Positions 42,070-51,050 of a stretch of 64,000 nucleotides of DNA are shown here, one piece after another; position 1 is the stretch's first letter, and each line of letters starts with the position of its first letter. The translations under genes and the position numbers were made by a program. The notes under the pieces were generated by a model. The model searched no databases and was not told the origin of the DNA. It was given only the letters and a program-made list of their open reading frames with translations. The stretch is taken from the NCBI RefSeq assembly GCF_003063505.1, contig NZ_NERW01000001.1, forward strand, positions 426,501 to 490,500, written 5' to 3'. The DNA comes from Limnohabitans sp. T6-20. GTDB taxonomy: Bacteria > Pseudomonadota > Gammaproteobacteria > Burkholderiales > Burkholderiaceae_C.

Positions 42070-43638
42070 ATGACATTGCTCCACCCCAAGCGCTCCTTTT
42101 CTTTTATCTGGTGGATGGGCCTTTTAGCAGCGCTGATCTGGACCGGCGCAATACCCTTGCCCGCCAACGCGCAAGCTGTGCCTGCAGTGCGCCCTCACGC
42201 GCCCGATTTGCCACCGGCCGTTTTAAAAGCCCTGCGCCAGGCACAAGTGCCGCCCTCGGCCTTGAGCGTGCTGGTCATGCCCTTGCCCGAACCGAGCCCC
42301 TCGGGCCATCCGGCTCTGGTGGCATCTGCGCGCCTGTCGCATCTGCCGCAGACTGCCGCCAACCCGGCTTCGGTCATGAAACTGTTCACCACCTATGCCG
42401 GCTTGAGTCTGCTCGGATCAGAGCATGTTTGGCACAACCGCGTCTACGCCGATGGCCCTGTGCGTGACGGCGTGCTGCAAGGCAACTTGGTTGTGCGTGG
42501 CAGTGGCGACCCCAAACTGGTGCTGGAGCGATTGCAAGACTTGATGACCCAGACAATGGCCGCTGGTGTGCGAGAGGTGCGCGGCGACATCGTGCTCGAT
42601 CGCAGCGTGTTCGATGTGCGCGAACGCAGCGAACCGTTTGACGACGAGCCGCTGCGCCCCTACAACGTGACGCCCGATGGCTTGCTGCTCAACTTCAAGG
42701 CAGTGGTTTACAAATTCACGCCAGATGCCGCCAGCAAGCTCGTGCAAGTGCGCTTCGAGCCACCATTGGCGGGCCTGAACGCGCCGACACAACTGCCCGC
42801 CAGCAGCGCCCCTTGCAACGATTGGCGCAGCCAACTCAAAGCCGACTTCACCCAACCTTTGCAAGTGCGTTTTGCGGGCAGCTACCCCGAGCGCTGCGGC
42901 GAACGCGAGTGGCCCGTGGCCTTCCCTGAGCCCGAGCAATATGCACCCCGGGTGATTCAGTCGATGTGGCTGGCTGCAGGCGGTCGCCTCTCGGGTCAAG
43001 TGCGCTATGGGTCACGCCCGGCGTCTGCACGGCTGCTGCTCGATGCCCTCTCTTTGCCGCTGTCCGAGGTCATCAAGGACATCAACAAGTTCTCGAACAA
43101 CGTGATGGCACAGCAACTGTTTTTGACGCTGTCCAGCGAGTTGGGGGCACCCGGGCGCTTTGAGGCATCGCGCCTTCGCTTGCTCCAGTGGTGGCGCAAC
43201 GCGTTCCCCGGACAAGAAGAACCGGTACTGGACAACGGTTCGGGCCTGTCTCGCACGGAGCGCAGCACCGCAGCGTCTTTGACGGCTTTGCTGCAAGCCG
43301 CACACGCCAGCCCGCACGCCCAGGCGTTTGTCAATTCACTCTCGCAAGCGGGCATCGATGGCACCACCGCCCGACTGAAGGAGCGCCACCCGCAGTCCCC
43401 GGTGATCGGGAATGCCTGGCTCAAAACCGGCTCGTTGCGCGATGTGGTCTCGGTGGCGGGTTATGTGAAAGGCCAAAGCGGACAGCGCTATACCCTTGTC
43501 GCCATCGTCAACCACCCCAATGCCAGTCAGGCCCGCCCAGCACTGGACCAGTTGCTGGAATGGACGGTACGTGACCAGAACAACACCGCACGTTTGTCCA
43601 CTGCCACACGGCCCTCCACCACAGGCCAGCGACAATAA
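42070..43638 (+). CDS. dacB: D-alanyl-D-alanine carboxypeptidase/endopeptidase (PBP4)
   Basis: A 522-residue class C penicillin-binding protein. An N-terminal signal (FIWWMGLLAALIWTGAIPLPANAQA) directs it to the periplasm. The catalytic motifs are SVMK in NPASVMKLFTTYAGL, SNN in KFSNNVMAQQLFL, and KTG in WLKTGSLRDV. The inserted domain between the first two motifs is of the expected size. It trims or cleaves D-Ala cross-links in peptidoglycan. It diverges from the EamA-tsaB operon with only 53 bp between starts. Confidence 0.94.
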   Translation: MTLLHPKRSFSFIWWMGLLAALIWTGAIPLPANAQAVPAVRPHAPDLPPAVLKALRQAQVPPSALSVLVMPLPEPSPSGHPALVASARLSHLPQTAANPASVMKLFTTYAGLSLLGSEHVWHNRVYADGPVRDGVLQGNLVVRGSGDPKLVLERLQDLMTQTMAAGVREVRGDIVLDRSVFDVRERSEPFDDEPLRPYNVTPDGLLLNFKAVVYKFTPDAASKLVQVRFEPPLAGLNAPTQLPASSAPCNDWRSQLKADFTQPLQVRFAGSYPERCGEREWPVAFPEPEQYAPRVIQSMWLAAGGRLSGQVRYGSRPASARLLLDALSLPLSEVIKDINKFSNNVMAQQLFLTLSSELGAPGRFEASRLRLLQWWRNAFPGQEEPVLDNGSGLSRTERSTAASLTALLQAAHASPHAQAFVNSLSQAGIDGTTARLKERHPQSPVIGNAWLKTGSLRDVVSVAGYVKGQSGQRYTLVAIVNHPNASQARPALDQLLEWTVRDQNNTARLSTATRPSTTGQRQ

Positions 43639-43642
43639 ACCC

Positions 43643-43897
43643 ATGACATTGATCGATTGGATCGGCTCCTTGGCCGCATTTCTGACCACGGCGAGCTTTG
43701 TGCCTCAAGCCTGGCAGACCTTTCGCACGCGGGATGTGAGCGGTATTTCGCTGGGCATGTACAGCCTGTTCACCGTGGGTGTGGCCTTGTGGCTGGCCTA
43801 TGGCGTCTTGCTCGTGGCTTGGCCCATCATCATTGCCAACACCATCACCACCACCCTGGCGCTGATGATTCTGGTGATGAAGCTGCGTTACCGCTGA
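43643..43897 (+). CDS. SemiSWEET sugar transporter
   Basis: An 84-residue protein with three helices forming one PQ-loop/MtN3 unit: IDWIGSLAAFLTTASFVPQAWQTFRTRDVSGIS, then MYSLFTVGVALWLAYGVLL, then PIIIANTITTTLALMILVMKL. The PQ of SFVPQ is the hinge Pro-Gln. SemiSWEETs dimerise to move sugars by facilitated diffusion. The start at 43643 is 4 bp after the dacB stop. It precedes the convergent tsaC-type gene by 19 bp. Confidence 0.92.
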   Translation: MTLIDWIGSLAAFLTTASFVPQAWQTFRTRDVSGISLGMYSLFTVGVALWLAYGVLLVAWPIIIANTITTTLALMILVMKLRYR

Positions 43898-43916
43898 AGC
43901 GGCATCCAAAGCGGCG

Positions 43917-44921
43917 TTAAGCGGCAGCCCGTTGCAAGCGGTCGCGCACGCCTTCCCACTCGGGGGTGTCGGGCGGCAATTGCACCCAAATTTGCTGCAC
44001 GCCACGGGCGTCCAATTCGCGCAACACGCTGAACAACGCGTGCGCAGCCTGCTCAGCGCTCTGCGGCTGGGCAAGCCACAGCACACCCGCGCCCAAACCA
44101 GCACCGTCCTCAGGGCGCTCGGCAGACCACAGCCCCAAGTTGTTGGCGTGCGGCCCCAAAGCTTGCAGTTTGGCGGCGATGTCTTGAGCCGACATCAGGC
44201 GCACCTTGGCGCGCGGCGCGTAGTGCGATTCGAGCGTACCCGAAGCGCGGGGCGCAACTTGGCCACCAACATCTTGTGGGGCGTCTTTGGCGCGCACAGC
44301 ATGACCGCACGCGGCCTCGATTTGCGCCCGCGTGATCTGACCGGGCCGCAGCAACACGGGTTCGCCCCGCGTGCAGTCGATGATGGAGGACTCGATGCCC
44401 ACATCGCATTCACCACCGTCCAGAATCAGCAAATCAGGGCCTAGCTCGGACTGCACATGCGCCGCCGTGGTGGGGCTCACGCGGCCAAAGCGGTTGGCAC
44501 TGGGGGCCGACACGCCGTGCACACCCCAATCAGCACACGCCTTGAGCAGCGCCTGCGCCACCGGGTGCGAAGGGCAGCGCAGGCCAATCGAGTCCTGGCC
44601 CCCAGCCGATGCCGCAGCCACACCACTCTGGCGCGGCAAGATCAGGGTGAGCGGGCCGGGCCAAAACGCGTGCATGAGCTTTTGCGCAAACTCGGGCACT
44701 TGGGTGGCAAACAGCGGCACTTGTTCCATGCTGGCCACATGCACGATCAGCGGGTGATCGGCCGGGCGACCTTTGGCCACAAAAATGCGGGCCACCGCGT
44801 TGTCGTCGGTGGCGTTGGCGGCCAGGCCGTACACCGTCTCGGTGGGCAGTCCGACCAGCTGTCCATCACGCAGGGCTTGCGCCGCCTGCGCGATGGTCGC
44901 CTCGTTCGCACTCAGGATCAT
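43917..44921 (-). CDS. tsaC: L-threonylcarbamoyladenylate synthase (Sua5 long form)
   Basis: A 334-residue Sua5/YciO/YrdC protein. The N-terminal YrdC domain (about 1-205) includes LVGLPTETVYGLAANATDD and KGRPADHPLIVHV, with the SPTTAAHVQSELGPDLLILDGG segment. The C-terminal Sua5 domain (about 215-330) makes it the long form. It produces threonylcarbamoyl-AMP from Thr, bicarbonate and ATP for t6A tRNA modification. It is third in the purE-purK-tsaC operon, 19 bp after purK, a conserved arrangement in Comamonadaceae. Confidence 0.94.
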   Translation of the reverse strand: MILSANEATIAQAAQALRDGQLVGLPTETVYGLAANATDDNAVARIFVAKGRPADHPLIVHVASMEQVPLFATQVPEFAQKLMHAFWPGPLTLILPRQSGVAAASAGGQDSIGLRCPSHPVAQALLKACADWGVHGVSAPSANRFGRVSPTTAAHVQSELGPDLLILDGGECDVGIESSIIDCTRGEPVLLRPGQITRAQIEAACGHAVRAKDAPQDVGGQVAPRASGTLESHYAPRAKVRLMSAQDIAAKLQALGPHANNLGLWSAERPEDGAGLGAGVLWLAQPQSAEQAAHALFSVLRELDARGVQQIWVQLPPDTPEWEGVRDRLQRAAA

Positions 44922-44940
44922 GAATACCTTCTGGATGGGC

Positions 44941-46110
44941 TTAAAACGCTTCGATGCCGAGCAAGGCCGCAGCCTGCAAGGCCGTCGCTCGCACCGCCTC
45001 GGGGCTGGCTCCGGTGACGTTCAGGTGCCCCATCTTGCGACCAGGACGCGCCGACAACTTGCCATACAAATGCAAGTGCGTGCCCGGCAAAGCCAGCACT
45101 TTGTCCCAGGCGGGGCTCGCACCCTCGGGCCACAAGTCGCCCAGCAAATTGAGCATGATCGACGGCGAGTGCTGGCGCGGTTGCGTGAGCGGCAAGCCTG
45201 CCAAGGTGCGCACCTGCAACTCAAATTGCGACTGGTCGCAGGCGTTCATCGTGTAGTGGCCGCTGTTGTGAGGGCGCGGGGCCATCTCGTTGACGACCAG
45301 CTGGCCGCCTTCGAGGATGAAAAACTCCACACACAGCACACCCACGTAGTGGATGCCTTCGGCAATGGCGCGTGTGGCGGCCACGGCCTGTGCAGCCAGC
45401 TCGGGCGGCACTGCGCCGTCATGCACAGTGGTCACGGCCAGAATGCCTTCGCGGTGCAAGTTGAGTTGCACCGGGAAATTCACAATCTGCCCATCGGCCC
45501 CACGTGCCACGATGACCGAACACTCGGCTTTGAGCGGCAGCATTTTTTCGAGGACGCAGGGCACGTTTTTGAGCTGCTCCCAAGCGGCGATCAACTCCTC
45601 GCGGGTCTTGACGCGAACCTGGCCTTTGCCGTCGTAGCCCATGCGGGCGGTCTTGAGGATGCCCGGCAACAAATCGTCGCCAACCGCCGCCAGTTGTGCA
45701 GGCGTGGCAATCACCGCATGTGGTGCCACCGGCACGCCGCAGCGCACAAAGTGGGCTTTTTCGGCAGCGCGATCTTGCGCAATCGCCACCGCATCGGCGC
45801 TGGGGGCCACCGGGCGCTGGGCGCCCAGCGTCATCAGGGCCGGTGCAGGCACGTTTTCAAACTCGGTGGTGATGGCCGCGCAGCGCTGCATCAGCTGCGC
45901 CAGGCCTTGCTCGTCCAGGTAATCCGTCTGGATGTGGTGGTGGCTCACCAGCCCGGCGGGGCTGGCGACATCGGGGTCAAGCACCGCCGTGAAGTAGCCC
46001 ATGGCCTGCGCCGCGTGCACAAACATGCGACCCAACTGGCCGCCGCCCATCACGCCCAATGTGGCAGGCTGGCCATTGACCAGTGCGCCCGGCAAGATGG
46101 CCCGGCTCAT
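44941..46110 (-). CDS. purK: 5-(Carboxyamino)imidazole ribonucleotide synthase
   Basis: A 389-residue ATP-grasp enzyme that forms N5-CAIR from AIR, bicarbonate and [27 protein letters not shown] is the PurK N-terminus. The ATP-grasp core includes [15 protein letters not shown], and [29 protein letters not shown] carries the metal ligands. Its start overlaps the purE stop by 4 bp (ATGA). The product feeds PurE, the neighbouring gene. Confidence 0.96.
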   Translation of the reverse strand: MSRAILPGALVNGQPATLGVMGGGQLGRMFVHAAQAMGYFTAVLDPDVASPAGLVSHHHIQTDYLDEQGLAQLMQRCAAITTEFENVPAPALMTLGAQRPVAPSADAVAIAQDRAAEKAHFVRCGVPVAPHAVIATPAQLAAVGDDLLPGILKTARMGYDGKGQVRVKTREELIAAWEQLKNVPCVLEKMLPLKAECSVIVARGADGQIVNFPVQLNLHREGILAVTTVHDGAVPPELAAQAVAATRAIAEGIHYVGVLCVEFFILEGGQLVVNEMAPRPHNSGHYTMNACDQSQFELQVRTLAGLPLTQPRQHSPSIMLNLLGDLWPEGASPAWDKVLALPGTHLHLYGKLSARPGRKMGHLNVTGASPEAVRATALQAAALLGIEAF

Positions 46111-46616
46111 GCGGCACCTGCAGGTGAAACGGGCGGCAAAGTCATGGCACGGGCTGCGGCGGTCTGCTCGGCACGAAAGGCTTCGAGCTTTTGGCGCAAG
46201 ACCGGATCGTTGTTGGCCAGCATGGCCACAGCAAACAAGGCCGCATTGGCAGCACCCGCTGCGCCAATGGCGAAGGTGGCCACCGGCACGCCCTTGGGCA
46301 TTTGCACAATGGAGTGCAACGAGTCCACACCCGACAAGGCTTTGGTCTGCACCGGCACGCCCAGCACCGGCACCACGGTTTTGGCCGCGATCATGCCGGG
46401 CAGGTGGGCCGCGCCGCCTGCGCCCGCGATGATGGCTTGTAAACCCCGTTCCGCAGCGCTTTGTGCATAAGCAAACATATCGTCGGGCATTCTGTGGGCC
46501 GAAACGACGCGGGCGTCGTGGGGGATGCCAAACTGTTGGAGAATCTGGACTGCGTGCTGCATGGTGTCCCAGTCGGAGCTGGAACCCATGACGACGCCGA
46601 TGAGCGCTTGAGTCAT
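46107..46616 (-). CDS. purE: N5-CAIR mutase
   Basis: A 169-residue class I Pur[14 protein letters not shown] and [15 protein letters not shown] are the conserved substrate-binding segments, followed by [14 protein letters not shown] and the [23 protein letters not shown] loop. It converts N5-CAIR to CAIR. The ATG at 46616 is the family start. A much longer frame in the same phase runs antisense to the thioredoxin gene and is not coding. It leads the leftward purE-purK-tsaC operon and diverges from the thioredoxin gene. Confidence 0.96.
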   Translation of the reverse strand: MTQALIGVVMGSSSDWDTMQHAVQILQQFGIPHDARVVSAHRMPDDMFAYAQSAAERGLQAIIAGAGGAAHLPGMIAAKTVVPVLGVPVQTKALSGVDSLHSIVQMPKGVPVATFAIGAAGAANAALFAVAMLANNDPVLRQKLEAFRAEQTAAARAMTLPPVSPAGAA

Positions 46617-46697
46617 TGGGTGCTTTTCGTGATCAATCTCGAATTTTAAGGTTTCGCTCCGCTCGGATCTGAAACACAACCCGGAACACTGCCCGCC

Positions 46698-47651
46698 ATG
46701 ATGGACGTCACGATACAAAACTTTGAAGCTGAGGCGATTGAAGCCTCCATGACCACGCCCGTGCTGGTGGACTTTTGGGCCCCGTGGTGCGGCCCCTGCA
46801 AGTCGCTGGGCCCTGTCCTCGAAAAAGTCGAAATCGCCTACGAAGGCCGCTTCAAGCTCGTCAAAATCGACTCCGACCAAGAACAGCAACTGGCACAGGC
46901 CTTCGGCATCAAAAGCATCCCGACTTGCGTCTTGCTCAAAAACGGCCAACCGGTCGATGGTTTCATGGGCGCGTTGCCCGAAGGCCAGGTCAAGCAATTC
47001 CTGGACAAACACCTGCCCGCCGCCGAAGAGTTGCAGGCCCAGGCTGCCGCAGAGGAAGCCCAACAACACCTGCAAGCGGGCGACGAGCACAGCGCCCGTG
47101 CCGCTTTGGAGCAAGCCCTGGCCACCGACCCCGGCAACGACGACGCCCGCTTTGACCTGGTCAAGCTGCTGATTGGCTTGGGCGAACTGGCCGAAGCCGC
47201 CGCCTTGCTGGCTCCCGCCATGAGCCGCATCCCGGTGCCGCTGCGCTTCGAGGCGCAAACGCAATGGCTCAACGCGCTGGAGTTTGTGACCAACGACCCG
47301 CGTGGCCAATGGGAACTGGCGAAATTTGACGAATTGATTGGCCAGAACAAGCGCGACTTTGAAACCCGCTTTGCCAAAAGTCGCCTGCTGATCGCCGTGG
47401 GCCAGTGGGAAGCGGCCATGGACGAGCTGCTGGAAATCATCATGCGCGACAAGAAATGGGACGACGAAGCCCCGCGCAAAACCTTTGTAGCCCTGCTGGA
47501 GCTGATGACCCCGCCAAAACCCAAAGCACAAGACGCCACGGGCAAGACCGCAGGCGGCATTGAGCTGATGGGCAAAGCCGCTCTGCAGGAAGACCCGCTG
47601 CTGACCATGATCTCCAGCTACCGCCGCAAACTGAGCATGGCGCTGAACTGA
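46698..47651 (+). CDS. Thioredoxin-TPR protein (CnoX/YbbN-like)
   Basis: A 317-residue protein. A thioredoxin domain (about 1-110) contains WAPWCGPCK with both redox Cys residues. A helical TPR-like region follows (about 120-317; [41 protein letters not shown]). E. coli CnoX has the same layout and is a chaperone that binds GroEL and DnaK. The intact CGPC suggests this copy keeps thiol reductase ability. Two adjacent ATGs (46698, 46701) are both possible starts. It is monocistronic, ends at a strong terminator and diverges from purE. Confidence 0.92.
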   Translation: MMDVTIQNFEAEAIEASMTTPVLVDFWAPWCGPCKSLGPVLEKVEIAYEGRFKLVKIDSDQEQQLAQAFGIKSIPTCVLLKNGQPVDGFMGALPEGQVKQFLDKHLPAAEELQAQAAAEEAQQHLQAGDEHSARAALEQALATDPGNDDARFDLVKLLIGLGELAEAAALLAPAMSRIPVPLRFEAQTQWLNALEFVTNDPRGQWELAKFDELIGQNKRDFETRFAKSRLLIAVGQWEAAMDELLEIIMRDKKWDDEAPRKTFVALLELMTPPKPKAQDATGKTAGGIELMGKAALQEDPLLTMISSYRRKLSMALN

Positions 47652-47682
47652 CTTCAGACACCACGACAGGCACTGCAACGCC

Positions 47683-47728
47683 AAAGGCCCGCTCAACCTG
47701 CATGACAGCAGGCTGAGCGGGCCTTTTT
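47683..47728. terminator. Bidirectional intrinsic terminator
   Basis: A long stem of about 17 bp, AAAGGCCCGCTCA... with ...TGAGCGGGCCTTT, and an 8-nt loop, flanked by A and T runs. It lies between the convergent thioredoxin-TPR gene and the DUF962 gene, so it can serve both. Confidence 0.88.
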
Positions 47729-47744
47729 GATGAAGAAGACCGGT

Positions 47745-48266
47745 TTATCGGCTCGGGCCTGCTTGGCGCTCAATGTCTCTGCGCATTTTCGGCAGCAAGC
47801 CCACGCCCATGAGCAACTCGCCCACCACAAACATCGGGCCCACCAACAAGCCGACCAAGTCGTCCACGAAAGCGGGTTTACGGCCTTCAAAATAATGGCC
47901 GACAAACTGGAAAACCCAGCCAATCGCGAACAAGCCCAGCCCCGCCTGCCAAACCGGCACACCCCAGGCGGCAGTCCATGGCGGCACCTGATGGGCCACA
48001 GCGATCAAGGCCCCGTTGACCAGCACCGTGGCCCCACCCAACAAGAGGTCACCCCGGCTCAGATACCAAAGGCTGGTGAGTGCCCAGACACACCAAGCCA
48101 GGGTCAGCTCATGGCCCGCCACGGTCCAGGACGGGCCGAGCAGCAACACCCCGATCGACAGGAAAATCAGGGGAATACCCAGCAGATGGGTCGCGATGTT
48201 GCGGCGATCGCGGTGGTAATGGGCGTATTGCACCATCAAGGGGGTCACGGGACGAAAAAGGCTCAC
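47745..48266 (-). CDS. Mpo1-like (DUF962) membrane protein
   Basis: A 173-residue DUF962 family protein with about four helices. The family start QYAHYHRDRRNIATHLLGIPLIFLS and the GWVFQFVGHYFEGRKPAFVDDL signature carry the His residues that bind iron in the yeast homologue Mpo1. Mpo1 is a 2-hydroxy fatty acid dioxygenase. The start is set at GTG 48266 because AGGAG is then 6 bp upstream; the ATG at 48272 would directly abut the AGGAG. An ATG at 48236 is also possible. The bacterial role is not established. Confidence 0.85.
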   Translation of the reverse strand: MSLFRPVTPLMVQYAHYHRDRRNIATHLLGIPLIFLSIGVLLLGPSWTVAGHELTLAWCVWALTSLWYLSRGDLLLGGATVLVNGALIAVAHQVPPWTAAWGVPVWQAGLGLFAIGWVFQFVGHYFEGRKPAFVDDLVGLLVGPMFVVGELLMGVGLLPKMRRDIERQAGPSR

Positions 48267-48417
48267 ACGCATCTCCTGGCGGGCTGGCAGATGGCAAATG
48301 TGTTGCCCACCGTTACAGACATTTACCGGTTTCACCAGGCCCAAAGGCCTGTGGGCCGACTTTCGGGGCGGGAAGGCCCCTAGAATTTACCCATTACTTT
48401 TGCATTCATTTTGAACC

Positions 48418-48783
48418 ATGCCACGCGCCGAGCCCCTGATCACCCCTGAAGAGCTTCAATGCTTGCTCGGTGGTGCGCCTGCGCGGTCCGTGGTGCCAGG
48501 CTTCAGCCTTTGGCAAAACATGCAAACAGTGCATTTTGGCGCAGCGCTGTGGCTGGTCAAGGGTGTTTTCCTGTATTGGGTGCTGATGAGCCCCGAAGCG
48601 AGCAATTTGGTCAGTACAGGTCGCTACGTCTGGATGCGGGGCGGCTTGGAGCTGCTCTGCCTGGCGGTGTTCTGGGGCGGCAGCCTGCACCCACGTGGTC
48701 GCACCTTGGTCAACGGCAGCATGCTGGTGGCCAGCACCACCTTGTTGATGGACGCCATGAACCTGCTGGCCATCCCGGGCTGA
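48418..48783 (+). CDS. Small conserved-type membrane protein of unknown function
   Basis: A 121-residue protein that I do not recognise. It has three hydrophobic segments (about 38-57 around FGAALWLVKGVFLYWVLM, 74-90 around GLELLCLAVFWGG, and 97-118 around LVNGSMLVASTTLLMDAMNLLAI) and a soluble N-terminus of about 35 residues. It lies opposite to DUF962, sharing a 151-bp divergent promoter region, and ends at an intrinsic terminator. Codon use is like that of its neighbours, which supports coding. Confidence 0.7.
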   Translation: MPRAEPLITPEELQCLLGGAPARSVVPGFSLWQNMQTVHFGAALWLVKGVFLYWVLMSPEASNLVSTGRYVWMRGGLELLCLAVFWGGSLHPRGRTLVNGSMLVASTTLLMDAMNLLAIPG

Positions 48784-48803
48784 TCCAAGCCCTACCCCAG
48801 TCA

Positions 48804-48830
48804 AAGGCGCTGCTGAGCAGCGCCTTTTTT
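48804..48830. terminator. Intrinsic terminator
   Basis: A perfect inverted repeat, GGCGCTGCT-G-AGCAGCGCC, followed by TTTTTT on the + strand and preceded by AAA. It ends the small membrane protein gene and, less strongly, the convergent purC gene. Confidence 0.88.
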
Positions 48831-48837
48831 CATGGCT

Positions 48838-49746
48838 TTAGCCCACCAGGCGTTGCATCGCTTCCTGGTATTTGGCCGCCGTTTTCTCGATCACCTCACG
48901 CGGCAAGCGCGGTGCAGGCGGGGTCTTGTCCCAAGGCTTGCCATTGACCTGAGCGGTTTCCAACCAGTCACGCAAAAACTGCTTGTCGTAACTGGGTGGG
49001 TTGGCACCCTCCACATAGCTGTCGGCTGGCCAGTAGCGCGATGAATCAGGTGTCAGCACCTCGTCCATCAGCACCAGGGTGCCGTCGGCGTCCAGGCCAA
49101 ACTCGAACTTGGTGTCGGCAATGATGATGCCTTTGGTCGCAGCGATGTCGCGGGCTGCCTTGTACAGCTGGATGCTGATGTCGCGGATGCGGCCAGCCAG
49201 GTCGGCACCAATCATGTCCACGGTTTGCTCAAACGTGATGTTTTCATCGTGCTCACCCACGTCGGCCTTGGCGGCGGGGGTGTAAATCGGCTCGGGCAAC
49301 AGGCTGGCGTTTTTCAGGCCCGCAGGCAACTTCACGCCGCACACGGCCTGGTTGTCCTGGTATTCCTTCCAGCCGCTACCGGCCAGGTAGCCGCGCACCA
49401 CCGCCTCCACCGGGATGGGCTTCAGGCGCTTGACCAGCATGGAGCGGCCTTGCACCTGCGCCACTTCGTCGGCCGACACCACGCTCTCAGGGGCATCGCC
49501 CGTCAGGTGAATGGGGCAGATGTTCAAGCCCTTGGGGCCGAGCTTGTCAAACCAGAAGAGCGCCATTTGCGTGAGCAAAACACCTTTTCCAGGGATCGGC
49601 TCACCCATGATCACGTCAAATGCACTGATGCGGTCAGACGCCACCATCAGGATGCGGTCATCGCCCACGGCGTAGTTGTCGCGAACCTTCCCACGCGCCA
49701 GCAGGGGCAAGGAAGTCAGGGCCGAAGTGTGAAGCGCAGAGGTCAT
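48838..49746 (-). CDS. purC: Phosphoribosylaminoimidazole-succinocarboxamide synthase
   Basis: A 302-residue SAICAR synthetase. [35 protein letters not shown] is the conserved nucleotide-binding start. [18 protein letters not shown] and [29 protein letters not shown] are the classic signatures. It is the larger form (about 300 residues) common in betaproteobacteria. The ATG at 49746 is used, and the possible extension to 49761 has no support. It lies downstream of fba but a terminator separates them. Confidence 0.96.
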   Translation of the reverse strand: MTSALHTSALTSLPLLARGKVRDNYAVGDDRILMVASDRISAFDVIMGEPIPGKGVLLTQMALFWFDKLGPKGLNICPIHLTGDAPESVVSADEVAQVQGRSMLVKRLKPIPVEAVVRGYLAGSGWKEYQDNQAVCGVKLPAGLKNASLLPEPIYTPAAKADVGEHDENITFEQTVDMIGADLAGRIRDISIQLYKAARDIAATKGIIIADTKFEFGLDADGTLVLMDEVLTPDSSRYWPADSYVEGANPPSYDKQFLRDWLETAQVNGKPWDKTPPAPRLPREVIEKTAAKYQEAMQRLVG

Positions 49747-49770
49747 GGCAAAAACAGTCAAGCAAAAAAG

Positions 49771-49799
49771 AAAAAGGCCCGTTGAACAGTCAACGGGCC
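49771..49799 (-). terminator. Intrinsic terminator after fba
   Basis: GGCCCGTTGA and TCAACGGGCC form a 10-bp stem with an ACAG loop. On the minus strand the stem is followed by TTTTT, which fits termination of fba before purC. Confidence 0.85.
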
Positions 49800-49856
49800 A
49801 TTCGGGTCAATTATCGCAGGCCCGGCGCCACCTTCCGGTGCCGCAGGGCACGCCCA

Positions 49857-50921
49857 TCAATTGACCACTTGGGCCAACTCGCCCTTAGCGTAGCGCGCCG
49901 CCACCACTTGCAAGGTCTCGCCCTTGATCTTGGGCGCCTGGCCTTCGCAGCCAAATTCCAGATAGCGCTGTTTGCACAGCTGTTTGGCGGCTTCGCGGGC
50001 CGGTTTGAGCCATTCGCGGGCGTCAAACTTGTCGGGGTTTTCAAACAAGAACTTGCGGCAAGCGGCCGTCATCGCCAGGCGGATGTCGGTGTCGATGTTG
50101 ATCTTGCGCACGCCGTGCTTGATGGCTTCCTGAATTTCCTCGACCGGCACACCGTAGGTTTGCTTCATCTGACCACCGTACTGGTTGATCATGGCCAGCA
50201 ACTCTTGGGGCACGCTGCTGGAGCCGTGCATCACCAAGTGCGTGTTGGGAATGCGTGCGTGGATTTCCTTGACGCGGCTGATGGCCAGAATGTCGCCCGT
50301 GGGCTTGCGGCTGAACTTGTAGGCGCCGTGGCTGGTGCCAATGGCAATGGCCAGGGCGTCCAGACCGGTGGCTTTCACAAACTGGGCGGCTTCTTCGGGG
50401 TCGGTCAGCATCTGGCTGTGGTCGAGCTTGCCGACTGCGCCGATGCCGTCTTCTTCACCGGCTTCGCCCGTTTCGAGGTTGCCCAAACAACCCAATTCGC
50501 CTTCGACCGAGACGCCCAACTTGTGGGCCAACTCGACCACGCGGCGGGTCACGTCGACGTTGTAGGCAAAGTCGGCCGGGGTTTTGCCGTCTTCGAGCAA
50601 AGAACCATCCATCATCACCGACGAAAACCCGAGGTTCATGGCGCCTTGGCAGACTGCAGGGCTTTGGCCGTGGTCTTGGTGCATGACCAAGGGAATATGA
50701 GGCCACATCTCGGTAGCAGCCTGGATCAAGTGCTTGATGAACGGCTCGCCCGCGTATTTGCGGGCACCGGCGCTGGCCTGCAAGATCACCGGCGCACCGA
50801 CTTCATCGGCAGCGGTCATCACGGCCTGGACTTGCTCCAGGTTGTTGACGTTGAAAGCTGGAATGCCGTAGCCATTAACGGCCGCATGGTCCAGCAGCTC
50901 GCGCATTGAAACGAGTGCCAT
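49857..50921 (-). CDS. fba: Fructose-bisphosphate aldolase, class II
   Basis: A 354-residue zinc aldolase of the Calvin-cycle/betaproteobacterial subtype. [12 protein letters not shown] carries zinc and catalytic residues (His-Gln-Asp-His). [26 protein letters not shown] and [11 protein letters not shown] are the other active-site segments, followed by [10 protein letters not shown]. It cleaves fructose 1,6-bisphosphate in glycolysis or forms it in gluconeogenesis. It is transcribed leftward after pyk with a 129-bp gap (50922-51050) that holds a small CCCCC/GGGGG hairpin near 51026-51039 but no gene. Confidence 0.96.
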   Translation of the reverse strand: MALVSMRELLDHAAVNGYGIPAFNVNNLEQVQAVMTAADEVGAPVILQASAGARKYAGEPFIKHLIQAATEMWPHIPLVMHQDHGQSPAVCQGAMNLGFSSVMMDGSLLEDGKTPADFAYNVDVTRRVVELAHKLGVSVEGELGCLGNLETGEAGEEDGIGAVGKLDHSQMLTDPEEAAQFVKATGLDALAIAIGTSHGAYKFSRKPTGDILAISRVKEIHARIPNTHLVMHGSSSVPQELLAMINQYGGQMKQTYGVPVEEIQEAIKHGVRKINIDTDIRLAMTAACRKFLFENPDKFDAREWLKPAREAAKQLCKQRYLEFGCEGQAPKIKGETLQVVAARYAKGELAQVVN

Positions 50922-51050
50922 GGTAGTGATTTCCCGGGAAGTTGAAGATTCTGATCAACCGGGGAGCACCCGGCGTGTAACAAGCGGGATTTTATAGGTT
51001 TCAGCCTGACGCCAGTCCGACGCCACCCCCTCGCGGGGGCCACCCCGGAA

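Noticed and set aside
46617-47696. Long N-terminal extension of purE reaching 47696
   Set aside because: It runs antisense to the thioredoxin-TPR gene, and PurE proteins start at the [15 protein letters not shown] segment (46616).
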